64,000 nucleotides of DNA from NCBI GenBank assembly GCA_050261495.1, contig JBLNDI010000018.1:1-64000 (forward strand). Reading direction: 5' to 3'. The notes beneath the pieces were generated by a model. It was not told where the DNA came from. It saw only the letters and a program-made list of their open reading frames with translations, and did no database searches. This document shows, piece by piece, positions 7,871-16,501 of this stretch. The DNA comes from JBMNKL01 sp050261495. Its GTDB lineage: Bacteria > Bacillota > Clostridia > Acetivibrionales > DTU013. Within the stretch, counting starts at the first letter, position 1; the number at the start of each line of letters is the position of its first letter. The position numbers and the translations under genes are program-made.

Positions 7871-9031
7871 TCAGGATTTTGATTTGGTAAAAGTATCAAA
7901 TGCCACGGCCAGCAGCAGCACCAGTCCTTTTATCGCCTGCTGCCAGTCGATGCCGACGCCCAGCATTGACATGCCGTTGTTCATGATACCCATGACAAGT
8001 CCGCCTATGATAGCGCCTATAACGGCGCCTATTCCCCCAGAAGTCGACGCGCCGCCTATGAAGCAAGCTGCGATGGCGTCAAGCTCGAAGTTGACTCCGG
8101 CTTTGGGAACGGCGGCGTTGAGCCTTGCGGCATATACGAGCCCGGAAAGCGCGGACAAAACACCCATGTTGACGAACACCCAGAAAACGATGCTCTGCGT
8201 TTTGACTCCCGACAGCCTCGCGGCTTTCTCATTTCCGCCAAGGGCATAAATGTGGCGGCCAACTACCGTTTTGTTGGTTATGAACGTATAACCGGCAATG
8301 AGGATGACTAAAAGCACAAGAATGTTCGGAATGCCTTTGTAGGCGGCCAGCGAGTAGGTGAAAGCATTTATGGCTGCAGAAATCAGAACAATTTTCGCTA
8401 TCAGGAACCCCATTGGTATGACTTCGAAATTGTATTTTCTCAAGCCGCGCCTCTTTATGATTTCATAAATGATATACACCGCCGTGAAGACCACTCCGAC
8501 GACAATTGTTGTTATGTGAAGATTTTTTCCGTTGAAGAAATCCGGGATGAAACCCGTACTTATACTCTGAAATTCCACCGGATACGGTCCTATGGAATAA
8601 CCGCCCAAAGTGCCCATTGTCGCGCCTCTGAATATTAGCATGCCACCGAGAGTTACAATAAAAGCGGGTATTTTGGCGTAAGCTATCCACCATCCATGCC
8701 ACGCTCCCACAATTGCGCCTACAAGAAGCGATAAAATAATGGTCGGTATGTAATGCATCTTCATATTGACTATCAAAATGCCTGAGACAGCCGAAATGAA
8801 TGCTGCCACCGAACCTACCGACAAATCAATGTGAAACGCGACTATTACAAGCAGCATGCCTATTGCAAGAATGAGAATGTAGCTGTTCTGAAGTATCAGG
8901 TTGGTAACGTTGAGAGGCATCAGCAAAATGCCCTTTGACAGAATCTGGAACAGCAGCGTGATTGTTATGAGCACTATCAGCATGCCAAACTGCCTTATGT
9001 TGTTTTTCAGCATTTGCTTTAAGGTTTCCAT
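7871..9031 (-). CDS. mmsB: Multiple-monosaccharide ABC transporter permease (MmsB/GguB/XylH type)
   Basis: 386 aa, longer than RbsC-type permeases and of the length seen in XylH/MmsB. It has roughly ten hydrophobic segments, the motif FHIDLSVGSVAAFISAVSG, IPAFIVTLGGMLIFRGA and the C-terminal GGASTSGGIGAVIGAIIGG. A charged insertion (KRRGLRKYNFEVIP) lies in the middle, as in the family. It should form the membrane channel for the ATPase overlapping its start by one base (9031) and for the ChvE-like receptor upstream. Family members carry xylose, arabinose, galactose or glucose. Confidence 0.9.
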   Translation of the reverse strand: METLKQMLKNNIRQFGMLIVLITITLLFQILSKGILLMPLNVTNLILQNSYILILAIGMLLVIVAFHIDLSVGSVAAFISAVSGILIVNMKMHYIPTIILSLLVGAIVGAWHGWWIAYAKIPAFIVTLGGMLIFRGATMGTLGGYSIGPYPVEFQSISTGFIPDFFNGKNLHITTIVVGVVFTAVYIIYEIIKRRGLRKYNFEVIPMGFLIAKIVLISAAINAFTYSLAAYKGIPNILVLLVILIAGYTFITNKTVVGRHIYALGGNEKAARLSGVKTQSIVFWVFVNMGVLSALSGLVYAARLNAAVPKAGVNFELDAIAACFIGGASTSGGIGAVIGAIIGGLVMGIMNNGMSMLGVGIDWQQAIKGLVLLLAVAFDTFTKSKS

Positions 9032-10593
9032 TATTGTACCCCCTGCCCGTTATGATTGTTGTTAACTATGACATATTTCATGATTTTTTCCTGGGACGCC
9101 TCTTCACGGTTCAGATGACCGGTAATTTTACCCTCGCTCATGACATATATCCTGTCGCACATGCCGAGTATTTCAGGAAGTTCGGAAGAGATCAGCAAAA
9201 TTGCCTTTCCTTCGCCGGCCAGCCGGTTGATTATTGAATATATTTCATATTTGGCGCCTACGTCTATTCCGCGTGTGGGTTCGTCCAGGATTAAAATTTC
9301 AGGTTCCGCAAATATCCACTTGCTCAAAACCACTTTTTGCTGGTTTCCACCGCTTAAATTCATTGTTTTCTGCAATATGCTCGAACACTTTATATTAAGC
9401 TTTCTTCGGCTGTTTTCCGCCGCCAGTATCTCACGGTTCTCATTTACAATGGACCGTTTTGAAACCTTCTTAAGATTTGCGAGCGTCGTATTCCTTTTCA
9501 CGTCATCAATCAAAATCAGCCCATAATTCTTCCTGTCCTCGGTCATATAAGCGATCCCGTTTTCTATAGCCTTGCTTATGTTGGAAAGGTTCAATTCCCT
9601 ACCGTTTTTGAAAACTTTGCCGCTTATCTTCTTCCCGTAAGACCTTCCGAAAATGCTCATCGCAAGTTCCGTCCTGCCTGCGCCCATCAGGCCCGCAATC
9701 CCGACGACCTCTCCTCTTCGGATGTGGAAACTGACGTTGTCGATAATTTTCCTGTCTTCATGCAACGGGTGGTATACGTTCCAGTTTTTAACCTCAAAGA
9801 TTACATCGCCTATTTCAGCCTGCCTTTTTGGGAAACGGTGCACGAGATCCCTTCCGACCATTCCTTTGATGATCCTGTCCTCGGTGACATCTTCTTTTTC
9901 AATGCTGAGTGTTTCAATAGTTGCCCCGTCGCGCAGAATCGTGATTGAATCGGCAACCTTTGATACCTCGTTCAGCTTGTGGGAAATAAGGATGGAGGTT
10001 ATGCCCTGTTTTTTAAAATCCCTCAGCAAGTTCAGCAGGTTTTCACTGTCGTTTTCATTCAGGGCTGATGTCGGCTCATCAAGAATAAGAAGCTGCACTT
10101 TTTTCGATAGGGCTTTCGCAATTTCCACAAGCTGCTGCTTTCCTACTCCTATGTCCGTCACAAGTGTTGTCGGGGATTCATCCAGTCCGACCTTCGAAAG
10201 CAGTTCCTTTGTTTGCAGAATTGTTTCGTTCCAGTTGATAATGCCCTTTTTCGCCCGTTCATTTCCCAGAAATATGTTTTCCGCGATGGACATGTACGGT
10301 ATCAAAGCCAATTCCTGGTGAATTATGACAATACCTTCGTGTTCGCTTTGCTTTATGTTTCTGAACTGGCATATCCGGCCGTTGTAGAAGATATCTCCGG
10401 AATATTCGCCGAAAGGATATACGCCGCTCAAAACCTTCATCAAGGTGGATTTTCCTGCGCCGTTTTCTCCGACCAGGGCGTGGATTTCCCCTCTTTTTAC
10501 CCTGAGATTGACGTTGTCCAGCGCCTTGACGCCGGGGAAAACTTTTGTTATGTTTCTCATTTCCAGAATGGTATCAGTTATGACCTCCGCCAT
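9031..10593 (-). CDS. mmsA: Multiple-monosaccharide ABC transporter ATP-binding protein (MmsA/GguA type)
   Basis: 520 aa from the ATG at 10593, preferred over an upstream in-frame TTG at 10605 because GGAG lies 7 bases before the ATG. Two ABC domains are present: GENGAGKSTLMKVLSG, signature IGVGKQQLVEIAKAL and Walker B LLILDEPTSAL; then GLMGAGRTELAMSIFG, LSGGNQQKVVLSKWI and LILDEPTRGID. The order receptor, ATPase, permease is the normal MmsCAB/ChvE-GguAB order. A strong stem-loop separates it from the receptor gene. Confidence 0.9.
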   Translation of the reverse strand: MAEVITDTILEMRNITKVFPGVKALDNVNLRVKRGEIHALVGENGAGKSTLMKVLSGVYPFGEYSGDIFYNGRICQFRNIKQSEHEGIVIIHQELALIPYMSIAENIFLGNERAKKGIINWNETILQTKELLSKVGLDESPTTLVTDIGVGKQQLVEIAKALSKKVQLLILDEPTSALNENDSENLLNLLRDFKKQGITSILISHKLNEVSKVADSITILRDGATIETLSIEKEDVTEDRIIKGMVGRDLVHRFPKRQAEIGDVIFEVKNWNVYHPLHEDRKIIDNVSFHIRRGEVVGIAGLMGAGRTELAMSIFGRSYGKKISGKVFKNGRELNLSNISKAIENGIAYMTEDRKNYGLILIDDVKRNTTLANLKKVSKRSIVNENREILAAENSRRKLNIKCSSILQKTMNLSGGNQQKVVLSKWIFAEPEILILDEPTRGIDVGAKYEIYSIINRLAGEGKAILLISSELPEILGMCDRIYVMSEGKITGHLNREEASQEKIMKYVIVNNNHNGQGVQ

Positions 10594-10629
10594 ATCAATC
10601 TCCAACTCCCTTGATTATAAGTAAAAATG

Positions 10630-10657
10630 AATCTCGGGGGCAAAAGCCCCCTAGATT
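10630..10657 (-). promoter_or_regulatory. Stem-loop between receptor and ATPase genes
   Basis: Twelve-base arms AATCTCGGGGGC and GCCCCCTAGATT with one mismatch around an AAAA loop. On the minus strand it follows the ChvE-like gene and is followed by a short T-rich stretch (CATTTTTACT). It is probably a partial terminator or mRNA-stabilising hairpin that lets the receptor be made in excess over the membrane components; this role is inference. Confidence 0.7.
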
Positions 10658-10679
10658 CCGCCAATACTGCATGCGTTCC

Positions 10680-11801
10680 TTATTTCAGCTGGTCTTCGGT
10701 AATATAGCCGGAGTCGATAAGGACTTCCTTATAGTTTGTAATATCGACAGCCACCGGCTCTTCCTGGTATGTTGGAATAATCGTCCCGTCACTGCTCTTG
10801 TATGTCTTTTCATCGTTGACTTCCGGCTTTTCGCCCTTGAAGATCGCGTCAACCATCTTGACGGCACGCTTAGCCAGAATTCTGGTATCCTTGAATACTG
10901 TCGATGTTTGCTCACCGGCTATAATTGATTTGACGGAGGCAACTTCGGCATCCTGTCCGGTAACTATGGGCATTTTCTGATCCCCGGTTCCGTACCCTAC
11001 CGCCTTGAGCGAAGATATGATGCCCCGGCTCAGGCCGTCATACGGTGAAAGCACGGCGTCGACTTTTTCCGTTGTATAGTATTTGCTAAGAAGGTTGTCC
11101 ATCCTGGCCTGCGCTACTCCACCATCCCATCTCAGCGTCGAGCAAACCTTCATATCCATTTGTCCGCTCCTTACCACCAGCTGCCCGTTATCTATGTATG
11201 GCTTAAGCACGGACATTGCGCCGTCAAAGAAGAAGAACGCATTGGTATCGTCGGGGGACCCGCCGAACAGCTCGATATTATAGGGACCTTTGCCTTCCTT
11301 TAGTCCCAGTCTTTTTTCAATATCGGTCGCCTGCAGGACACCAACTTTGAAGTTGTCAAACGTAGCATAATAGGCGCAAGTCGGAGTTGCCAGTATTGAC
11401 CGGTCATAGGCGATTACCGGTATGTTTTTGTCTTTTGCTGCCTGCATGATTTTACCTATTGCCGATCCGTCAATGGGGGCAATAACCAAAGCATCCACGC
11501 CTTTGGTAATCATGTTCTCAAGCTGTGCGATCTGGTTGTCAATTATGTCCTCGCCGAACTGAAGATCAGCCTTGTAGCCGAGTGCTTCAAATTCCTTAAC
11601 CATGCTGTTTCCGTCAATGACCCATCTTTCGGACGACTTTGTGGGCATCGAAATGCCTACTGTCTTTACCTTGGCTTCCGATCCGCCGCTTTTCGGGGCA
11701 TCGGCGGCCTGGGTTCCGGTAGCCTTTTCCCCTGCGCCGCTGCACGCTGCAAGGGCTGCCACCATTGCAAACACAACTAATAATGCCAGTAATTTTTTCA
11801 T
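10680..11801 (-). CDS. chvE: Sugar-binding lipoprotein, ChvE/MmsC type
   Basis: 373 aa. The signal peptide is short and ends in a lipobox ALAAC (Cys20), followed by a Ser/Gly/Ala-rich linker. The mature part matches the ChvE multiple-monosaccharide receptor: VGISMPTKSSERWVIDG, ITKGVDALVIAPIDGSAIG, IPVIAYDRSI, and the typical aromatic FFFFDGAMSVL and LSPYDGLSRGI segments. It delivers sugars such as glucose, galactose, arabinose or xylose to MmsAB. It is first in the minus-strand operon and is transcribed divergently from the DeoR-type gene; the region between holds TTCGAA repeats. Confidence 0.9.
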   Translation of the reverse strand: MKKLLALLVVFAMVAALAACSGAGEKATGTQAADAPKSGGSEAKVKTVGISMPTKSSERWVIDGNSMVKEFEALGYKADLQFGEDIIDNQIAQLENMITKGVDALVIAPIDGSAIGKIMQAAKDKNIPVIAYDRSILATPTCAYYATFDNFKVGVLQATDIEKRLGLKEGKGPYNIELFGGSPDDTNAFFFFDGAMSVLKPYIDNGQLVVRSGQMDMKVCSTLRWDGGVAQARMDNLLSKYYTTEKVDAVLSPYDGLSRGIISSLKAVGYGTGDQKMPIVTGQDAEVASVKSIIAGEQTSTVFKDTRILAKRAVKMVDAIFKGEKPEVNDEKTYKSSDGTIIPTYQEEPVAVDITNYKEVLIDSGYITEDQLK

Positions 11802-11820
11802 CCTACCTTCTCCTTTCGAT

Positions 11821-11893
11821 ATTGAAATTTATGATGTTCGAATAGTTTCGAAATCAATCACATTCTATCATATTCGAAACATGATTTCAATAT
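11821..11893. promoter_or_regulatory. Candidate operator: three TTCGAA sites in an imperfect inverted repeat
   Basis: TTCGAA occurs at 11837-11842, 11847-11852 and 11873-11878. The first two are exactly ten bases apart, one helical turn. The outer sequences also mirror each other: ATTGAAAT and ATG-x-TTCGAATA on the left reappear as a reverse complement on the right near 11870-11893. The cluster lies in the divergent promoter region between the ChvE-like receptor gene and the DeoR-type regulator gene. It is a natural binding site for that regulator, but this is inference. Confidence 0.5.
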
Positions 11894-12011
11894 ATATTTT
11901 TCATTTTTTTCCAAAGCAATCATTAATTCAACAAACATTGTAATATCCAGTTCGCTCATGTATAATGAAATTAGCCAGCCAGGAAGGCAAGACAGCTTGC
12001 AGGAGGATCAT

Positions 12012-12803
12012 ATGTTTGCGCCTGAACGAGTGAGAATAATAAAGAGCATTTTGCTTGATAAAAAACACATTAATGTTTCGGATCTGAGCTCAATGCTGAA
12101 TGTATCCGAAGTTACCATTAGGCGCGACCTGGAAAAATTGGAGAAAGAGAAGTTTCTTACCCGGACCCACGGCGGGGCGATATTGAACGATAGCCCCGAA
12201 GTCATGGAAGACTCGGCGAATGATATCCTCGACGACCCATTCAAATCCGAGAGGCTTGAAATCAGTGAAATCGCGTTTCATATGATCGACGACAACGATA
12301 TCATCATGTTGACCCCCGGATTGACAAACCTCTGCATCGCAAAAAAAATATTGAACAAGAGGTATGTCACCGTACTGACAAACGATTTGAAAATTGCCGA
12401 CGAGTTGTCGGCCAATCCGGGCATCAAGGTAATTATTCCGGGCGGGGATCTTGAGCCTGCGTCAATGGTTCTGTACGGAAAGCTGACCGAAGAAAATATC
12501 AGGAATTTTTTTGTTAACAAAGCCTTTATAGACGTCGAGGGGGCAAGCTTCAAAAGGGGATTTACTGTCCAAAGCATCGAAAAAGCGTCTCTGCTCAGGG
12601 AAACACTTGCAATAACCCACGAACGAATTATCGTATGCCCGTCTCCGATGTTTGAGAGGATCGCATTCTTCCAGGTCGGCCCTTTGGATATTGCGAACAA
12701 GGTTCTAACAAATCCGAATGTGCCCGACCAGTATAAAACTTATTTTTTTGACAACAATGTTCAGCTTTTTACCGTTTTTAACGCCTACAAAGGTGGTATT
12801 TGA
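12012..12803 (+). CDS. DeoR-family transcriptional regulator
   Basis: 263 aa from the ATG at 12012, which has AGGAGG six bases upstream; the longer open frame from 11958 precedes this site. The N-terminal winged helix-turn-helix carries the DeoR signature (INVSDLSSMLNVSEVTIRRD, then LEKLEKEKFLTRTHGGAIL). The remaining ~190 residues resemble the DeoR sensor domain, which binds phosphorylated sugars (VTVLTNDLKIADELS; IIPGGDLEPASMVLYG). It is transcribed away from the ChvE-type operon, and its stop codon is followed directly by the ATG of a sugar ABC ATPase. It probably represses the sugar transport genes around it. Confidence 0.87.
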   Translation: MFAPERVRIIKSILLDKKHINVSDLSSMLNVSEVTIRRDLEKLEKEKFLTRTHGGAILNDSPEVMEDSANDILDDPFKSERLEISEIAFHMIDDNDIIMLTPGLTNLCIAKKILNKRYVTVLTNDLKIADELSANPGIKVIIPGGDLEPASMVLYGKLTEENIRNFFVNKAFIDVEGASFKRGFTVQSIEKASLLRETLAITHERIIVCPSPMFERIAFFQVGPLDIANKVLTNPNVPDQYKTYFFDNNVQLFTVFNAYKGGI

Positions 12804-14303
12804 ATGTCACAGGCTTTGCTGAGGATGGTCAACATCAATAAAAAGATTTCGGATTATTTTTCTCTGAAAAATATCAATCTTTCGCTGTTGGAAGGCGAGG
12901 TCCATATTTTGGCCGGCGAGAACGGATCAGGGAAAACAAGCCTTATGAAAGTGCTCCTGGGAGCATACCCCAAGGACAAGGGAGAAATAATCATTGACGG
13001 CAGAGCCGTTCAGATCAATTCGCCAACTGATGCCAAAAAGTGCGGCATAGCCATGATTCACCAGGAGTCGTCGCTTTTTGAGCACTTTTCGGTGGCCGAA
13101 AACATATACATGGACAGCAAGCCTTTGCTGAACAAGTTCTTCAGGATTATCGACTGGTCTAAAATGCACCAGCAGTGCCAGGCGTTATTTGAGAAGCTGA
13201 ATCTGGATATTGACAGCAAAGCGCTGGTAAAGCACCTTGGCGTCGCCACGAAGCAGATGGTGGAGATCGCGAAAGCCTATATATCAAATGCAAGGATAAT
13301 AATTATGGACGAACCAACTTCCGCACTGACAGAGAATGAGCTCTCGCTCCTTTTTAAAATCATCAGGGAACTGAAGAATTCGGGAGTGTCGATTTTCTAT
13401 ATTTCCCACCGTCTGGAAGAGATTGAGGAAATAGGTGACAGGATAACTGTCATAAGGGATGGGGAAATTGTCGGAACACAGGACGTCAAAGACATGGACG
13501 CCGGCGATATCATCCATATGATGGCCGGCATGGAGCTGACCGAGAAATACCCGAAGTTGAAGGTCAGGGCCGGCAGGGAAAAATTGCGGGTAACCAATTT
13601 ATATTCCGGTGACATTTTAAAAGGGATAACATTCTCACTAAGAGAAAGAGAGATTATTGGCATTACCGGTTTAATGGGTTCCGGCAGGACCAAAATCGCT
13701 AAAACGCTTTTCGGAATCGACAGCTACGACAGCGGGGAAATTGCAATCGACAGGGTTCCGGTGCGTTTTAATTCGCCGATTGATGCGATCAGGGCGGGAT
13801 TGGGGTATGTTACCGAAGACAAGTACGCCGACGGGCTGTTCATGTGCCTGGGAATACCGCAGAATATCACGTCTACGAGTGTGGTAAGCGTTTTTAAGAA
13901 TTTTATTGTAAATCTTTCCCGTGAAAGGGAAATTGCATCCGAATATATCTACAAACTAGGTATAAAAACCGGTTCCGTCACGGAGAAAGCGGCCTATTTA
14001 AGCGGCGGAAACCAGCAGAAAGTCGTTCTTGCAAAATGGATGCTTACGAATGCGAAAATATTCATACTGGATGAGCCGACAAAAGGAATAGACATAGCCT
14101 CAAAGGTTGATGTCTATAATCTCATGAACGAAATGGTGAGAAAAGGGGCCTCCATAATTTTCATATCCTCCGATATCGACGAGATTATCGGCATGTGCGA
14201 CAGGGTTCTTGTCCTGTACGGCGGGCGTATTGTGGCCGACATTCCCAGGTCAGAAGCCACCACGAAAAAAATCATGTTCTATGCTACCGGAGGCAGAGAT
14301 TAA
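12804..14303 (+). CDS. Orphan sugar ABC transporter ATP-binding protein (RbsA-like)
   Basis: 499 aa with two ABC domains: GENGSGKTSLMKVLLG and Walker B IIIMDEPTSAL in the first, GLMGSGRTKIAKTLFG, LSGGNQQKVVLAKWML and IFILDEPTKGID in the second. The first-domain signature is altered (LGVATKQMVEIAKA instead of LSVGQ). The ATG directly abuts the regulator stop codon. No permease or binding protein follows on this strand, so this is a third CUT2 ATPase for only two permease/receptor sets in the window. It may serve one of the neighbouring permeases under other conditions, or a permease elsewhere. Confidence 0.88.
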   Translation: MSQALLRMVNINKKISDYFSLKNINLSLLEGEVHILAGENGSGKTSLMKVLLGAYPKDKGEIIIDGRAVQINSPTDAKKCGIAMIHQESSLFEHFSVAENIYMDSKPLLNKFFRIIDWSKMHQQCQALFEKLNLDIDSKALVKHLGVATKQMVEIAKAYISNARIIIMDEPTSALTENELSLLFKIIRELKNSGVSIFYISHRLEEIEEIGDRITVIRDGEIVGTQDVKDMDAGDIIHMMAGMELTEKYPKLKVRAGREKLRVTNLYSGDILKGITFSLREREIIGITGLMGSGRTKIAKTLFGIDSYDSGEIAIDRVPVRFNSPIDAIRAGLGYVTEDKYADGLFMCLGIPQNITSTSVVSVFKNFIVNLSREREIASEYIYKLGIKTGSVTEKAAYLSGGNQQKVVLAKWMLTNAKIFILDEPTKGIDIASKVDVYNLMNEMVRKGASIIFISSDIDEIIGMCDRVLVLYGGRIVADIPRSEATTKKIMFYATGGRD

Positions 14304-14417
14304 GGCCCGCTCAATAAAGGAATCTTCCACTGTCATTTGAATTTTTTCCAAATGTATCGCATAGAATTTTGTTTAAATGTCTATAATCTCACTTAAAGGG
14401 ATTTTATGGCAATTGAT

Positions 14418-14446
14418 TTGACAAATAGAAAAGGTTGGAATAAAAT
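14418..14446 (+). promoter_or_regulatory. Sigma-A-type promoter of the yabE-like gene
   Basis: TTGACA (14418-14423), 17-base spacer, TAAAAT (14441-14446), a near-consensus vegetative promoter. It lies 38 bases before the start region of the G5/3D protein gene. Confidence 0.7.
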
Positions 14447-14483
14447 AACTTCACAATCCCTTATATTCTTTTAGGAGGGTTTT

Positions 14484-15548
14484 TTGTTGTTGCCTCTAAT
14501 TAAAAATATAAAAAGGTTTTTATCACGAAAAAAGTATTTTCTGATCGTGATAATTGCCGCCGGATTGTCCGCAGCCGCAGGATGCGGAGTATTTGCCCTG
14601 CTTGCCAAAGATGTGGTGATCAACGACAACGGCAAATTAATAAGCTTAATGACAATGAGAAATACCTTTAAGGAAGTATTTGAGCAAAACGGCATTGTTG
14701 TACAACCGTATGATTATATAAGCGTTCCGCTTGACAGCAGGCTTGACACGGCAAATCCGAATGAGATACTGATAAAACGCGCCGTGCCGGTTTACATTAC
14801 GGCCGACGGAAAGCAAACCATGGTAATGACATACAAGGATACCGTGGGGGAAATGCTTGAGGACAGCCCTGTAAAACCGGAGGGAAAAGACAAGCTTGTA
14901 GGGGCGGACATGTCCAGTAAAATCAGCGAAGGTATGGAGCTTAGAATTGTACGCGTCAGCGAAAGCTTTGTCAGGGAAACGGAAAGTATTCCATTTGAAG
15001 TGCAGAAAAAGGCAAATACAAAGCTGGATAAGGGCCTGGAAAGGGTCGCTCAGCCGGGAGAAGAAGGCATTCTTGAAAAACTGTATAGGGTTGTCAGGGA
15101 AGACGGAATAGAAGTTACGAGACAATTACTGGACGAAGTTGTACTTAAAGATCCGGTAACCATGATAATGGAATACGGAACGGTGATGAAACACAAAACA
15201 GCAAGGGGAGATTTTATCCGGTACAACAAGGTGCTTGAGGTAAAGGCGACCGCATACACGGCCTCGCTGAAAGATACGGGCAAGGCGCCCGGTCACCCGC
15301 TGTTCGGAATAACGGCTACCGGCATCAAAGCCAAGAAAGGCGTTATAGCGGTTGATCCCAAGGTAATCCCTCTTTACACCAGGGTATATGTTGAAATACT
15401 TGGAAGCACGCCGGATTACGGCTACGCTATCGCCGCGGATGTCGGCGGGGCAATCAAGGGCAATAAAATCGATTTATATTATGACGACCAGGAATATGTG
15501 GACAGGTTCGGCGTTAAAAAAGCGAGGGTCTATATCCTGGAAGATTAA
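14484..15548 (+). CDS. yabE: YabE-like cell-wall protein (DUF348 repeats, G5 domain, 3D domain)
   Basis: 354 aa. The start is one of three consecutive TTG codons (14484, 14487, 14490) behind AGGAGG at 14473. A basic segment and one membrane anchor (about residues 17-40) are followed by two DUF348 modules (each beginning like LMTMRNTFKEVFEQNGI and VMTYKDTVGEMLEDSPV), a G5 domain around 150-235 and a C-terminal 3D domain (VKATAYTAS, ITATG, GVIAVDPKVIPLYTRVYVE, AADVGGAIKGNKIDLYY). The name comes from the three conserved Asp residues, all visible. The family are peptidoglycan-acting enzymes related to resuscitation factors. yabE next to rsmA is a conserved Firmicutes arrangement; rnmV, often between them, is missing here. 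Confidence 0.9.
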   Translation: MLLPLIKNIKRFLSRKKYFLIVIIAAGLSAAAGCGVFALLAKDVVINDNGKLISLMTMRNTFKEVFEQNGIVVQPYDYISVPLDSRLDTANPNEILIKRAVPVYITADGKQTMVMTYKDTVGEMLEDSPVKPEGKDKLVGADMSSKISEGMELRIVRVSESFVRETESIPFEVQKKANTKLDKGLERVAQPGEEGILEKLYRVVREDGIEVTRQLLDEVVLKDPVTMIMEYGTVMKHKTARGDFIRYNKVLEVKATAYTASLKDTGKAPGHPLFGITATGIKAKKGVIAVDPKVIPLYTRVYVEILGSTPDYGYAIAADVGGAIKGNKIDLYYDDQEYVDRFGVKKARVYILED

Positions 15549-15566
15549 CAATAACAGTCAAGAGGG

Positions 15567-16433
15567 ATGCGGCAGGACATGGGAATGGAAGCCGATATAA
15601 GACATACTCTTCGAAAATTCAACCTTAGGCCGGTGAAATCTCTTGGACAGAACTTTGTGACCGACCGGGACGTTCTTGAAAAAATGGCGGAGGCCGTCGG
15701 CCTTGACAAGGAAGATATCGTGCTGGAAATAGGTCCGGGAACCGGTAGCCTGACATCCGTGCTTGCCGAAAAAGCGGGCAAGGTTGTGGCGGTGGAAATC
15801 GACAGGCGCCTTATTCCCGTACTTCATGAAAATCTGAAAGAATACTCTAATGTCCATGTAATAAATGCCGATATACTTAAGCTTGATATTGGCAATATGC
15901 TTGTGCCTTACCTGGATAAAGGGCGTCGCCTCAAGATAGCGGCAAATCTACCTTACTATATTACGACGCCGGTAATCATGAAGCTGCTCGAGCATGACAC
16001 AGGAGCAAAAACGATGGTATTCATGGTGCAAAAGGAAGTGGCCTGCAGGATGAAAGCAAAACCCGGCGGCAAGGATTACAGCGCCCTGTCGATTGCGGTT
16101 CAGTATTATTCGAGGCCCACGGTCGTCTTCGATGTTCCCCCGCAGGCCTTCATACCCCGGCCGGATGTATATTCTTCCGTAATAAAGCTTGAGATATTTG
16201 ACCGGCCGCCGGTGGAAGTACGGGACGAGGCATTATTCTTCCGCCTGGTAAAGGCAGCATTCGCGCAGAGAAGGAAAACCCTTGCGAATGCGCTGATCAA
16301 TTCGGGGTATTTCGGCCTGGACAGGGAGAAAACCGGGGCAATGCTTTCCGAATTGGGCATAGGGAAGAAGCAAAGGGGCGAAACGCTGACAATCGAACAA
16401 TTCGCACAGCTTGCAAATTATCTTTCGTCATGA
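15567..16433 (+). CDS. rsmA: 16S rRNA (A1518/A1519)-N6-dimethyltransferase
   Basis: 288 aa as drawn, of normal length. It dimethylates two adjacent adenines in helix 45 of 16S rRNA during 30S maturation. The SAM-binding motif is LEIGPGTGSLTSVLAEKA, the acidic loop end is VVAVEID, and the catalytic motif NLPYYITTPVIMKLL is intact; the C-terminal helical domain (AAFAQRRKTLANALI) is present. The start is unsure: the ATG at 15567 has its AGAGGG almost touching, and ATGs at 15579 and 15585 are possible. It ends four bases into the open frame that leads to the GH42 gene. Confidence 0.92.
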   Translation: MRQDMGMEADIRHTLRKFNLRPVKSLGQNFVTDRDVLEKMAEAVGLDKEDIVLEIGPGTGSLTSVLAEKAGKVVAVEIDRRLIPVLHENLKEYSNVHVINADILKLDIGNMLVPYLDKGRRLKIAANLPYYITTPVIMKLLEHDTGAKTMVFMVQKEVACRMKAKPGGKDYSALSIAVQYYSRPTVVFDVPPQAFIPRPDVYSSVIKLEIFDRPPVEVRDEALFFRLVKAAFAQRRKTLANALINSGYFGLDREKTGAMLSELGIGKKQRGETLTIEQFAQLANYLSS

Positions 16434-16501
16434 CCTTTATTATTCTCCATGCAATAAAACAAACAAAAATATGCCGCAAGCCGGCGGGGAGGTTGGTTCT
16501 G

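Noticed and set aside
7612..7899. 92-codon frames on both strands across the ABC operon gap
   Set aside because: The minus-strand frame with ribosome-binding site and MCP-like membrane segment (7671-7847) explains the region better.
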